Below, in pieces: positions 8,382 to 14,616 of a DNA stretch of 25,716 nt (positions within the stretch are counted from its first letter, which is position 1; each line of letters starts with the position of its first letter). Source of the DNA: Lachnospiraceae bacterium (GTDB taxonomy: Bacteria; Bacillota; Clostridia; Lachnospirales; Lachnospiraceae); NCBI GenBank assembly GCA_019423745.1, contig JAHZAV010000032.1, forward strand, positions 1 through 25,716. Direction: 5' to 3'. The notes beneath the pieces are model-generated. The model worked only from the letters and a program-made list of their open reading frames with translations. It did no database searches and was not told the origin of the DNA. The position numbers were made by a program, and so were the translations under genes.

Positions 8382-9289
8382 TGAATTTAAAACAGTTAGA
8401 GGCATTTGTGGAAGTGGCGGAATCGGAGAGCTTTTCTAAAGCAGCTAAAAAGCTATTTTTGACTCAGCCTACTGTCAGTGCTCATATTTCTTCTCTGGAG
8501 AAAGAATTGGATGTGCGAGTTTTTGTGAGAAATACAAAGGAAGTAGCTCTTTCGGAGGAAGGACAGAAGCTGTACCAGTATGCTAGACAAATTTTGAATC
8601 TTACAGATGAAATTAGAGAAGAATTTGGCCGAGAAAGAGAAAATGATAAGAAATGTATAACGATTGCAGCTTCTACAATTCCGTCCCAGTATTTACTTCC
8701 GGAAATTTTTGCAAAATTTAATGAGAAGTATCCTGGAGAACAACTTAGGTTAGCTGAAATGGATAGTTCCCAAGTAGCAGAGCAAGTGGCGGCTGGCAAG
8801 GCAGATATTGGTTTTACAGGAACCGTGTTGGAGAAAAAGCATTGCCATTATATTCCATTTTATAAAGATCGTTTGGTGATTATTACTCCGAATTTGCCTA
8901 AATATAAAGAATTACAGAAGAGACAAGAAGAAATTTTCTGGATTCAGGATGAAAAGATGATCATGAGAGAGGAAGGCTCTGGAACGAGAAAAGAAGCAGA
9001 AAAGCAGCTAAGGCATCTGGGAATCCGGACAGAAAAATTAAATATTATTGCAAGTATAGCAAATCAGGAAACTATTAAAAAATCAGTTATGCAGGGGATG
9101 GGGATCTCCATTCTTTCCAGTCTGGCAGCAAAAGATGAGGTAGAAGAAGGGCAGATGCTCCAATTTCCGATTCCACAGGCAGATGAAGGCAGAGATATCA
9201 ATCTTGTATATAATAAAAATCGTGCTCTTTCTAAGTCGGCAGAAAGATTTATTAAGGTGGTAAAGGGAATTTATCATATTAAAAAATGA
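8381..9289 (+). CDS. Selenium-metabolism-associated LysR-family regulator
   Basis: A 302-aa LysR-type DNA-binding regulator. The winged helix-turn-helix is at the N-terminus (LKQLEAFVEVAESESFSKAA, then TQPTVSAHISSLEKELD), followed by a two-lobe effector domain with EEGSGTRKEAE, a typical sulfur-type LysR ligand-loop pattern. LysR genes with this position next to sel genes form a recognised selenium-associated group. It overlaps selB by one base, so it is read with the sel genes, and it precedes the aminotransferase-yedE unit, whose 185-nt upstream region is its most likely target. The effector is unknown; a Se or S metabolite is an inference from context. Confidence 0.88.
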   Translation: MNLKQLEAFVEVAESESFSKAAKKLFLTQPTVSAHISSLEKELDVRVFVRNTKEVALSEEGQKLYQYARQILNLTDEIREEFGRERENDKKCITIAASTIPSQYLLPEIFAKFNEKYPGEQLRLAEMDSSQVAEQVAAGKADIGFTGTVLEKKHCHYIPFYKDRLVIITPNLPKYKELQKRQEEIFWIQDEKMIMREEGSGTRKEAEKQLRHLGIRTEKLNIIASIANQETIKKSVMQGMGISILSSLAAKDEVEEGQMLQFPIPQADEGRDINLVYNKNRALSKSAERFIKVVKGIYHIKK

Positions 9290-9371
9290 TATAAGACAGG
9301 GGATAAATAGAAGGTTTGTTTTCTGTTGGATGAAAAAGCAGTATACACACAAAGCTAAGAGGGTTTATAAA

Positions 9372-9409
9372 CAATATCTATAAAATGGGTGAGTATATTG
9401 CTTTTTTTT
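9372..9409 (+). promoter_or_regulatory. CAATAT-N17-ATATTG inverted repeat with T8 tract
   Basis: In the gap between the LysR gene and the aminotransferase gene, CAATAT (9372-9377) and ATATTG (9395-9400) form an inverted repeat, directly followed by C and eight T. It could be a LysR-type operator, or a weak hairpin terminator/attenuator. The arms are short and A/T-rich, so this is only a candidate. Confidence 0.3.
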
Positions 9410-9440
9410 ATTAGACGAGGAAAAATACAGGGGGTATACT

Positions 9441-9467
9441 ATGAAAAGGATGAAAGAAAGTTGGTGA
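9441..9467 (+). CDS. Possible leader peptide ending in UGA (8 codons)
   Basis: ATG 9441 follows an A/G-rich ribosome-binding site (AGGGGG at 9429-9434) that is far better than anything before the aminotransferase GTG at 9475. The frame reads MKRMKESW, then TGA at 9465-9467, eight bases before the GTG. Simple reading: a mini-ORF whose termination couples translation to the next gene. If the TGA were read as Sec, the frame would run only seven more codons to TAA at 9489-9491, overlapping the aminotransferase start. Whether it is translated is not known from sequence. Confidence 0.35.
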   Translation: MKRMKESW

Positions 9468-9474
9468 AAATCAG

Positions 9475-10611
9475 GTGATTTATTTAGATAATGCGGCCAC
9501 AACTATGAAAAAGCCGGAAGAGGTAATAGAAGCGGTTGTGCAAGCTATGCATTCTATGGGGAATGCAGGAAGAGGGGCGCATGGTGCCTCTTTACAGGCA
9601 TCAAGAACGATTTATGACACAAGGGAACTTCTTTGTCGCTTTTTTGGAGGGACAGATCCGAGACAGATCGTTTTTACCAGCAATTCTACTGAAAGTCTTA
9701 ATATAGCAATAAAAGGGCTTTTTCAGCCGGGTGATCATGTAATTACAACGATGTTAGAACATAATTCGGTTCTTAGACCTCTATATGAAATGGAGGAAAA
9801 AGGAGTAGAGCTGACGATTATTCCGGCAGATAAAAAAGGCGTAATAGATTACAATGATATAGAGAAGGCTATACGATTAAATACAAAGGCGGTTGTATGT
9901 ACCCATGGCTCTAATTTGACAGGAAATGTGGTAGATATTGAAAGGATTGGAAAGCTTACTAAGCAGAAGGGAATTTTGCTGGTAGTGGATGCTTCACAGA
10001 CTGCAGGAGTCTTTCCTGTCGATGTAAAAAAAATGAATATAGACGTTCTTTGCTTTACTGGACATAAAGGGCTAATGGGACCACAGGGTACAGGAGGAAT
10101 GTACATAAGAGAAGGTTTGCAGATAAGGCCTTTAAAAAGCGGAGGAAGTGGTGTGCAAACTTATAGTAAGATCCATCCTTTGGAAATGCCTACAGCATTG
10201 GAAGCAGGCACTATGAATGGTCACGGGATTGCGGGTCTGCATGCCGCAGTAGAATATATTCAAAGAATAGGTATGGATCAAATTAGAAAGCGGGAACAGG
10301 AATGTATGAAGACATTTTATGAGGGGGTTATTCAGATTCCTGGTGTTAAAGTGTATGGAGACTTTCATGATATGAACCGCTGTGCTATCGTATCTTTAAA
10401 TATTGGTGATTATGATTCTTCAGAAGTCAGTGATGAACTTCTTACTGAATATGGAATTTCTACAAGACCTGGAGCACACTGTGCGCCACTTATGCACGAA
10501 GCACTGGGGACGGTGGAGCAGGGGGCAGTAAGGTTCAGCTTTTCACATTTTACGACAGATGAAGAAGTGGATATAGCGATAAAAGCGATCCGCGAACTGG
10601 CAGAAAACTAA
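9475..10611 (+). CDS. Class V aminotransferase, SufS-like cysteine desulfurase / Sec lyase family
   Basis: A PLP enzyme of 378 aa in the cysteine desulfurase subgroup found with selenium genes (EF2568 type). MIYLDNAATT opens the protein, the PLP-binding lysine is K198 in FTGHKGLMGPQGTGG, SNSTESLN lies at 69-76, and the mobile Cys is C336 in STRPGAHCAPLMHE, the SufS-like RxGxHC form. It probably removes S or Se from Cys or Sec to supply selenide or persulfide to SelD or the downstream carriers; which substrate is used is not visible. The start is GTG with only weak GGTG before it, but an 8-codon mini-ORF ends just upstream. yedE follows after 46 bases. Confidence 0.9.
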   Translation: MIYLDNAATTMKKPEEVIEAVVQAMHSMGNAGRGAHGASLQASRTIYDTRELLCRFFGGTDPRQIVFTSNSTESLNIAIKGLFQPGDHVITTMLEHNSVLRPLYEMEEKGVELTIIPADKKGVIDYNDIEKAIRLNTKAVVCTHGSNLTGNVVDIERIGKLTKQKGILLVVDASQTAGVFPVDVKKMNIDVLCFTGHKGLMGPQGTGGMYIREGLQIRPLKSGGSGVQTYSKIHPLEMPTALEAGTMNGHGIAGLHAAVEYIQRIGMDQIRKREQECMKTFYEGVIQIPGVKVYGDFHDMNRCAIVSLNIGDYDSSEVSDELLTEYGISTRPGAHCAPLMHEALGTVEQGAVRFSFSHFTTDEEVDIAIKAIRELAEN

Positions 10612-10657
10612 TCTGCTGGGAAGTTACAAAGGAAAAGAGTAAAGGAGGAAAAACAAA

Positions 10658-11755
10658 ATGAATTTGTCAGATTCAAAGAAAAAGCTGGCACTTGCCGGTG
10701 TAGTATGTGGACTTGTAGCAGCGTGTCTGGCATACTTTGGCAATCCGGCCAATATGGCACTTTGCATAGCCTGTTTTGTCAGAGATACAGCAGGGGCACT
10801 GGGGATGCATCAGGCAGAAGTAGTTCAGTATGCTCGCCCTGAAATTATAGGAATTGTATTGGGAGCGTTTATTATTTCTGTAGCAACTAAGGAATATCGA
10901 TCTACTGCAGGTTCATCTCCTATGATCCGTTTTGTGCTGGGAATGATTATTATGATTGGTTCTTTAGTGTTTTTGGGCTGTCCTCTTCGTATGGTCATTC
11001 GTATGTCTGCCGGAGATTTGAATGCATGGGTGGCTTTAATTGGTTTTGTGTTGGGAGTTGCAACAGGGGCGTTTGCTTTGAAGAAAGGATTTAGCCTCGG
11101 ACGGGCTCATGAGACGCAGAAAACCAGTGGAGTTGTAATGCCTGCAATTATGGTGGGAATCCTGCTCTTGGCAGTATGCACGACACTTTTGAAATCCAGT
11201 ACAAGTGGGCCGGGCAGTATGCATGCGCCAATTATTCTTTCACTGATTGGTGGCCTGATATTCGGTGCATTTGCGCAGAAATCAAGAATGTGTTTTGCTG
11301 GAAGTATAAGAGACGTAATACTGATGAAAAACTTTGATTTATTGACAGTAATTATTGGGTTATTTGTAGTTATGCTTATTTACAATGTGGCTACAGGTAA
11401 TTTTGTACTTGCTTTTGATACACCGGGAATTGTTGCTCATTCAGAACATCTTTGGAATATTCTTGGAATGTATGCTGTAGGATTTGCTGCTGTCTTGGCA
11501 GGAGGGTGTCCGCTTCGCCAGCTCATTCTTGCTGGTCAGGGCTCCTCTGACTCTGCGGTTACTGTGCTCGGGCTTTTCTTTGGAGCGGCTCTTTGTCATA
11601 ATCTGGGACTTGCTTCCAGTGGAACTGCTCTTAATGCAGAGACAAATGAGGTAGTTGCAGGTGCGGCCACACCTGCAGGAAAGGTAGCATGTATTATTTG
11701 CATTGTAGTATGTTTTATTATTGCTTTTACAAATAAAAGGGAAGCTGCAAAATAG
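10658..11755 (+). CDS. yedE: Selenium metabolism membrane protein YedE
   Basis: An integral membrane protein of 365 aa from the YeeE/YedE family, whose members carry thiosulfate or related sulfur/selenium species across the membrane. About nine to ten hydrophobic segments are seen. The conserved cysteine sites are present in both halves: GCPLRM with C108, KSRMCFAG with C212 and GGCPLRQ with C284, plus C36 and C39 near the N-terminus. AAAGGAGG precedes the ATG. It lies between the desulfurase-like gene and a TusA-like carrier, the arrangement expected for a Se/S uptake and relay route. The transported species is inferred from context, not shown. Confidence 0.92.
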   Translation: MNLSDSKKKLALAGVVCGLVAACLAYFGNPANMALCIACFVRDTAGALGMHQAEVVQYARPEIIGIVLGAFIISVATKEYRSTAGSSPMIRFVLGMIIMIGSLVFLGCPLRMVIRMSAGDLNAWVALIGFVLGVATGAFALKKGFSLGRAHETQKTSGVVMPAIMVGILLLAVCTTLLKSSTSGPGSMHAPIILSLIGGLIFGAFAQKSRMCFAGSIRDVILMKNFDLLTVIIGLFVVMLIYNVATGNFVLAFDTPGIVAHSEHLWNILGMYAVGFAAVLAGGCPLRQLILAGQGSSDSAVTVLGLFFGAALCHNLGLASSGTALNAETNEVVAGAATPAGKVACIICIVVCFIIAFTNKREAAK

Positions 11756-11802
11756 TTGGAAAAACATAAAAAGTATGATATTCTAAAAAGGTAGGTAGAA
11801 AA

Positions 11803-12006
11803 ATGAAGGAAGTAGATGCAAGAGGTCTTTCCTGTCCGGAACCATTAATGTTGACAGCAGAAGCGTTGAAAAATGCGTCAGGTCCTGTGAAGATTTTAGT
11901 ATCCGAGCCACATCAGAAAATGAATGTGGAGAAGTATGCAAAAGATCATGGGAAAAAAGCGGTATCCACGGAGAAGGACGGATGCTTTGAAGTAGTGATT
12001 GAATAA
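11803..12006 (+). CDS. yedF: TusA/SirA-like sulfurtransferase, single-domain YedF
   Basis: A 67-aa cytosolic protein with the TusA fold: VDARGLSCPEP at the N-terminus carries the CPxP motif with the acceptor C11, where persulfide or selenopersulfide would form. Many Clostridial selenium loci carry a YedF of roughly 200 aa with a second C-terminal domain; here only the TusA domain is present and the next gene begins one base after the stop. Ribosome-binding AAAGG-like bases are at 11785-11793. It probably takes S/Se from the YedE route or the desulfurase and passes it on to SelD; this is inference from neighbours. Confidence 0.85.
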   Translation: MKEVDARGLSCPEPLMLTAEALKNASGPVKILVSEPHQKMNVEKYAKDHGKKAVSTEKDGCFEVVIE

Positions 12007-12007
12007 G

Positions 12008-12244
12008 ATGAGAAAAAAAGAATTAAAATTAATTGTAACATTTCATACAACGGCCGATGCTATGGCTATGGAGAAGGCTTGTAAAGAGGCTGGAGCCCCT
12101 GGACGTTTGATTCCGGTTCCAAGGGCCATATCAGCTGGATGCGGGTTGTCGTGGTGTGCAGCACTTGAGGAGAAAGAGGAAATCCGAACCGTTATGAAAG
12201 CTGCAGGAATAGAGGAAGAAGACCTCCACGAGTGTATGGTGTAA
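12008..12244 (+). CDS. DUF3343 putative Se/S carrier-like protein
   Basis: A 78-aa protein matching the DUF3343 (putative Se/S carrier-like) pattern: KLIVTFHTTADAMAMEKACK, then GRLIPVPRAISAGCGLSWCA. The two cysteines C45 and C50 in GCGLSWC and a near-terminal C76 are candidates for carrying sulfur or selenium. ATG 12008 sits one base after the yedF stop, with no clear ribosome-binding site, so translation is probably coupled; an upstream TTG at 11999 is possible but less likely. It is the last gene of the selenium block and is followed by a strong terminator. Confidence 0.85.
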   Translation: MRKKELKLIVTFHTTADAMAMEKACKEAGAPGRLIPVPRAISAGCGLSWCAALEEKEEIRTVMKAAGIEEEDLHECMV

Positions 12245-12249
12245 ACAAG

Positions 12250-12300
12250 AAAAGAGCTGATAAGAAGATGAGTTTTTGTAATCTTCTTATCAGCTCTTTT
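12250..12300. terminator. Bidirectional intrinsic terminator, 20-bp stem
   Basis: Perfect 20-bp arms at 12250-12269 and 12281-12300 with an 11-base loop and A/T tails at both sides. It ends the selenium block on the plus strand and the TetR gene on the minus strand, overlapping the latter's stop codon. Confidence 0.92.
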
Positions 12301-12886
12301 ATATTCCTGTCTTGAAGCTGTCAAGTACATGCGGCAGCAGACGGTCGCTATATTGTGTGAGAGAAAACTTCCCTTTAAAAAGTGCCCAGTCATATAGCAG
12401 AGCTCGTTCATACATGGCGTAAATGTTCATCAGTTCCTCCGCTGTAGAACTGTCGGAAAATTCTTTGTTATCCAGACCTTCCTGAATAATTTCTGTCATC
12501 CAGCGAAAGTAAAAGCGTTTTTTGTCCGACAGAGATTTTTTGTCCTTTGTAATTAACTGCGAAGAATATAAATAAGCAAGCAGATGGATATCTACACTTG
12601 TTTCAATCATATAAAAGAGTTCATGATTTAAGAAAAGAAGTTTGTCGTATGCAGAGAGTTTTGGGTCTATCACGCTGGACAATTCTTCGTATTTTTGGTC
12701 AAAAAGATTGGACAGAGTGTTTAAAAGAGCTTCCTTACCTTTGAAATAGTGATAGAAAGTCCCTTTTGAAGTTTTTGACGCATTGATGATTTCTTCTACA
12801 GTAGTATTGTCATAGCCGTTTTTGTAAAAGAGATTCCATGCTGCTTTTACAATGCGGCTTTTGGTTGACTGTCTTTTTTTGGCCAT
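12299..12886 (-). CDS. TetR/AcrR-family transcriptional regulator
   Basis: A 195-aa repressor-type protein. The N-terminal helix-turn-helix is clear: IVKAAWNLFYKNGYDNTTVEEII, then SKTSKGTFYHYFKGKEALL; the C-terminal ligand/dimer domain is variable. ATG 12886 (MAKKRQS) is chosen because AAGGGA lies nine bases upstream; in-frame TTG/ATG codons six and three codons earlier have no room for a site. It lies between the selenium block and prdF, all on its own promoter. Its ligand and target are unknown. A 6-bp inverted repeat with a 12-base spacer just upstream could be its own operator. Confidence 0.9.
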   Translation of the reverse strand: MAKKRQSTKSRIVKAAWNLFYKNGYDNTTVEEIINASKTSKGTFYHYFKGKEALLNTLSNLFDQKYEELSSVIDPKLSAYDKLLFLNHELFYMIETSVDIHLLAYLYSSQLITKDKKSLSDKKRFYFRWMTEIIQEGLDNKEFSDSSTAEELMNIYAMYERALLYDWALFKGKFSLTQYSDRLLPHVLDSFKTGI

Positions 12887-12909
12887 TTGTTTCATTCCCT
12901 TCAACGTAG

Positions 12910-12933
12910 GGCGGAGTGAATATCCTATCCGCC
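12910..12933 (-). promoter_or_regulatory. GGCGGA-N12-TCCGCC inverted repeat before the TetR gene
   Basis: An inverted repeat of two 6-bp GC-rich arms (12910-12915 and 12928-12933) in otherwise A/T-rich DNA, 24 bases upstream of the TetR start codon. Its location would suit autoregulation; it is too short to be sure. Confidence 0.3.
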
Positions 12934-12970
12934 TAAGGAGAGTATTGATTAGTTACATATATAAGTGAAC

Positions 12971-13002
12971 AAAAAAGAGCGGTTATGAACCGCTCTTTTT
13001 TT
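12971..13002. terminator. Bidirectional intrinsic terminator behind prdF
   Basis: Perfect 14-bp arms (12971-12984, 12988-13001) around an ATG loop: A-tract, GAGCGGTT core, T-tract. It lies 26 bases beyond the prdF stop codon and would terminate prdF on the minus strand. Confidence 0.92.
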
Positions 13003-13027
13003 GACTTTCCAGTATAACCGGAAATAA

Positions 13028-14062
13028 TTATCCAACCTGGAAGCCGTATTTCAACGGATCTTTTGGATCGATCAGGTATGTTGCAACACCTGTCAGGTAT
13101 GCACTTCCTGTAATCATAGGAATAACGGCATCAAAGTCTCCAACCTTTGTTGTTTCTTTGATTTTTCCTTTAAACAGGCTGCCCATGAAGCTTTCATAAA
13201 TGAACTCTTCTCCAACTTTGATTTCTCCCCAATGATGAAGAGTTGCAAGTTTAGCACTTGTACCTGTTCCGCATGGTGAACGGTCTGCCATTGCATCACC
13301 AAAGATAACAACGTTTCTTAAATTTGCTTTGTCTGGGTTCGGTGTTGGACCATAGAATTCAACAAGGTCAACAGAGTCAATATCCAGTTCCGGATGTTTA
13401 ACAGGAATTGTCTTGTTGATTTCGTCCAGCATTTTCATTCCGAGATCTGTATATGCCGGAACGGATTTTGCATTAATTTCCCCAATATCAAGTTTTGTTG
13501 TGTCAACCAGCGCAAAGAAACTTCCACCGAAGGAAATTGTAAATTCGATATCTTTTCCATCGATAGTAACCTTCTGATTCTCTTTGTAAACAAAAGCTGG
13601 TACATTTGTAAGAGTAACGCTCTCAACTTTTCCGTCTTTTACAACAGCTGTTGTACGGATCAGTCCTGCAGGAGCTTCCAGAACGACTTCATTTTCTCCT
13701 TCGTGAGAATCAACGAAACCAGCTTCAACAGCTACTGTTACAGCACCGATTGTACAATGTCCGCACATATTCAGGTATCCGCCTGTATCCATAAACATAA
13801 CACCGAAGGAAGCTTCCGGGTTTACTGGCTTGCACAGGAAAGCTCCGAACATATCATGATGTCCTCTTGGCTCGAACATGAGAGCTGTACGAACATCATC
13901 ATAATTTTTCTCCATCCATTTTTTCTTTTCAATCATTGTGTTGCCTTCTGGCTCTGGAAATCCGCCATAAACGATACGGCAAAATTCTCCCTCTGTGTGG
14001 GCATCAACAACCTGAAGTGTGCCCTCAAAGCGATCGAAGTTAACGTTAGCTTTTAACTCCAT
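13028..14062 (-). CDS. prdF: Proline racemase
   Basis: Interconverts L- and D-proline without a cofactor and so feeds D-proline reductase. The 344-aa product has the two catalytic cysteines of the family: C100 in NMCGHCTIG and C264 in DRSPCGTGTSA, each acting as acid/base from one face of the substrate. The family more often has a small residue (Gly, Ser or Asn) after MCGH; here it is Cys (C103), a minor oddity that also occurs in annotated homologues' neighbourhood of sequence space only by my recollection, so treat it as unverified. AAGGAGG lies before the ATG. It is divergent from selC-prdC. A related hydroxyproline epimerase is possible, but the adjacent prd genes favour proline racemase. 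Confidence 0.92.
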   Translation of the reverse strand: MELKANVNFDRFEGTLQVVDAHTEGEFCRIVYGGFPEPEGNTMIEKKKWMEKNYDDVRTALMFEPRGHHDMFGAFLCKPVNPEASFGVMFMDTGGYLNMCGHCTIGAVTVAVEAGFVDSHEGENEVVLEAPAGLIRTTAVVKDGKVESVTLTNVPAFVYKENQKVTIDGKDIEFTISFGGSFFALVDTTKLDIGEINAKSVPAYTDLGMKMLDEINKTIPVKHPELDIDSVDLVEFYGPTPNPDKANLRNVVIFGDAMADRSPCGTGTSAKLATLHHWGEIKVGEEFIYESFMGSLFKGKIKETTKVGDFDAVIPMITGSAYLTGVATYLIDPKDPLKYGFQVG

Positions 14063-14096
14063 ATCAATACCTCCTTAAAATATAAAATAATTTCTT

Positions 14097-14117
14097 CTTA
14101 TAGAAAGAATCTATAAG
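14097..14117. promoter_or_regulatory. CTTATAG-N7-CTATAAG inverted repeat upstream of prdF
   Basis: A perfect 7-bp inverted repeat (14097-14103 and 14111-14117) located 35-55 bases upstream of the prdF start codon, in its probable promoter or leader. Symmetry and spacing suit a dimeric repressor or activator; which one is unknown. Confidence 0.35.
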
Positions 14118-14200
14118 TTTTTATAAAAACACTCCGAAAATCCCCATATTTCCGTTGTGTCTTATACAAAAAATGCCATAAAAATGACACAAAATTAACG

Positions 14201-14242
14201 ATTAGACCGTATTCTAGTACCTCGTCTAGTACGTCGTCTAAT
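14201..14242. repeat. Tandem TCTAGTAC repeats inside a 7-bp inverted repeat
   Basis: TCTAGTAC occurs at 14213-14220 and 14225-14232, in 12-base units (TCTAGTACCTCG, TCTAGTACGTCG), with a partial third unit TCTA at 14237-14240. The set is enclosed by ATTAGAC (14201-14207) and its reverse complement GTCTAAT (14236-14242). It lies about 30 bases upstream of the -35 box of the selC promoter, where activator sites usually are. Confidence 0.5.
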
Positions 14243-14270
14243 TTATATTAACTATTATGGAGTAAAACCC

Positions 14271-14299
14271 TTGAAAAGTCAATGTTTTTTTGATAATAT
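14271..14299 (+). promoter_or_regulatory. Sigma-A-type promoter for selC (and possibly prdC)
   Basis: TTGAAA (14271-14276), 17-base spacer, TAATAT (14294-14299). Transcription would begin near 14306, 63 bases before the tRNA(Sec) 5' end. Confidence 0.6.
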
Positions 14300-14368
14300 A
14301 AAAGTGTTCAAAAAAGGCTTGAATTATGGAGAAAGCTGTGCTATTGTTAAGTGGCGCGAAGTGAATAC

Positions 14369-14466
14369 GGGGGTAGTTGAGTGACTGGTGTGCTCCCTGG
14401 TCTTCAAAACCAGTGTTGGGCGTTAGGAGCGTCCTGGGTGGGTTCGATTCCCACATGCCTCCGCCA
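14369..14466 (+). tRNA. selC: tRNA-Sec (anticodon TCA)
   Basis: The selenocysteine tRNA that reads UGA. The anticodon stem is CTGGT/ACCAG with loop CTTCAAA, anticodon TCA at 14404-14406. The T-arm is GTGGG-TTCGATT-CCCAC, with a long variable arm at 14414-14437 and an encoded GCCA 3' end (14463-14466). The acceptor is the long 8-bp type of tRNA(Sec): 14369-14376 with 14455-14462, giving five Watson-Crick pairs, two G/T wobbles and a G/A mismatch at the eighth pair. The D-stem (14379-14385 with 14390-14395) fits the 6-bp form only with one bulged G. An antisense reading frame over it is a shadow. It sits in front of prdC, away from selDAB but within the same 17-kb block. Confidence 0.95.
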
Positions 14467-14616
14467 AGAAAATAACAAGATTCTGTTAAAAATATCGCAG
14501 AATTTAATTATAGAGAAAAACTATTGGTTTCTACTTTTTTGGTGAGAAAAGTAAGTAAATGGAATTGGTGAAACGATTCTGTTTTTGCTTAAAAAATAAA
14601 AAAGGAGAAGAATGTC

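Larger units (their letters stand above)
14118..14368. other. Divergent control region between prdF and selC/prdC
   Basis: This A/T-rich spacer has no credible gene. It holds the repeat cluster at 14201-14242 and a sigma-A-type plus-strand promoter at 14271-14299. A weaker second promoter candidate is TTGAAT (14319-14324), 17 bases, TATTGT (14342-14347), just before selC. I searched for a sigma-54 promoter (GG and GC ten bases apart in TGGCAC-N5-TTGC) on both strands and saw none. Confidence 0.6.

Noticed and set aside
13394..14056. A 220-aa plus-strand reading frame
   Set aside because: Shadow of prdF; Cys/Asn/Phe-rich composition typical of an antisense frame.
14130..14200. A sigma-54 promoter for prdF (TGGCATTTTTTGTAT on the minus strand)
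   Set aside because: The GG and the would-be GC elements are two bases too close and the GC is missing.
14238..14456. A 72-aa minus-strand protein
   Set aside because: It is the antisense of the tRNA(Sec) gene and its promoter; no ribosome-binding site.
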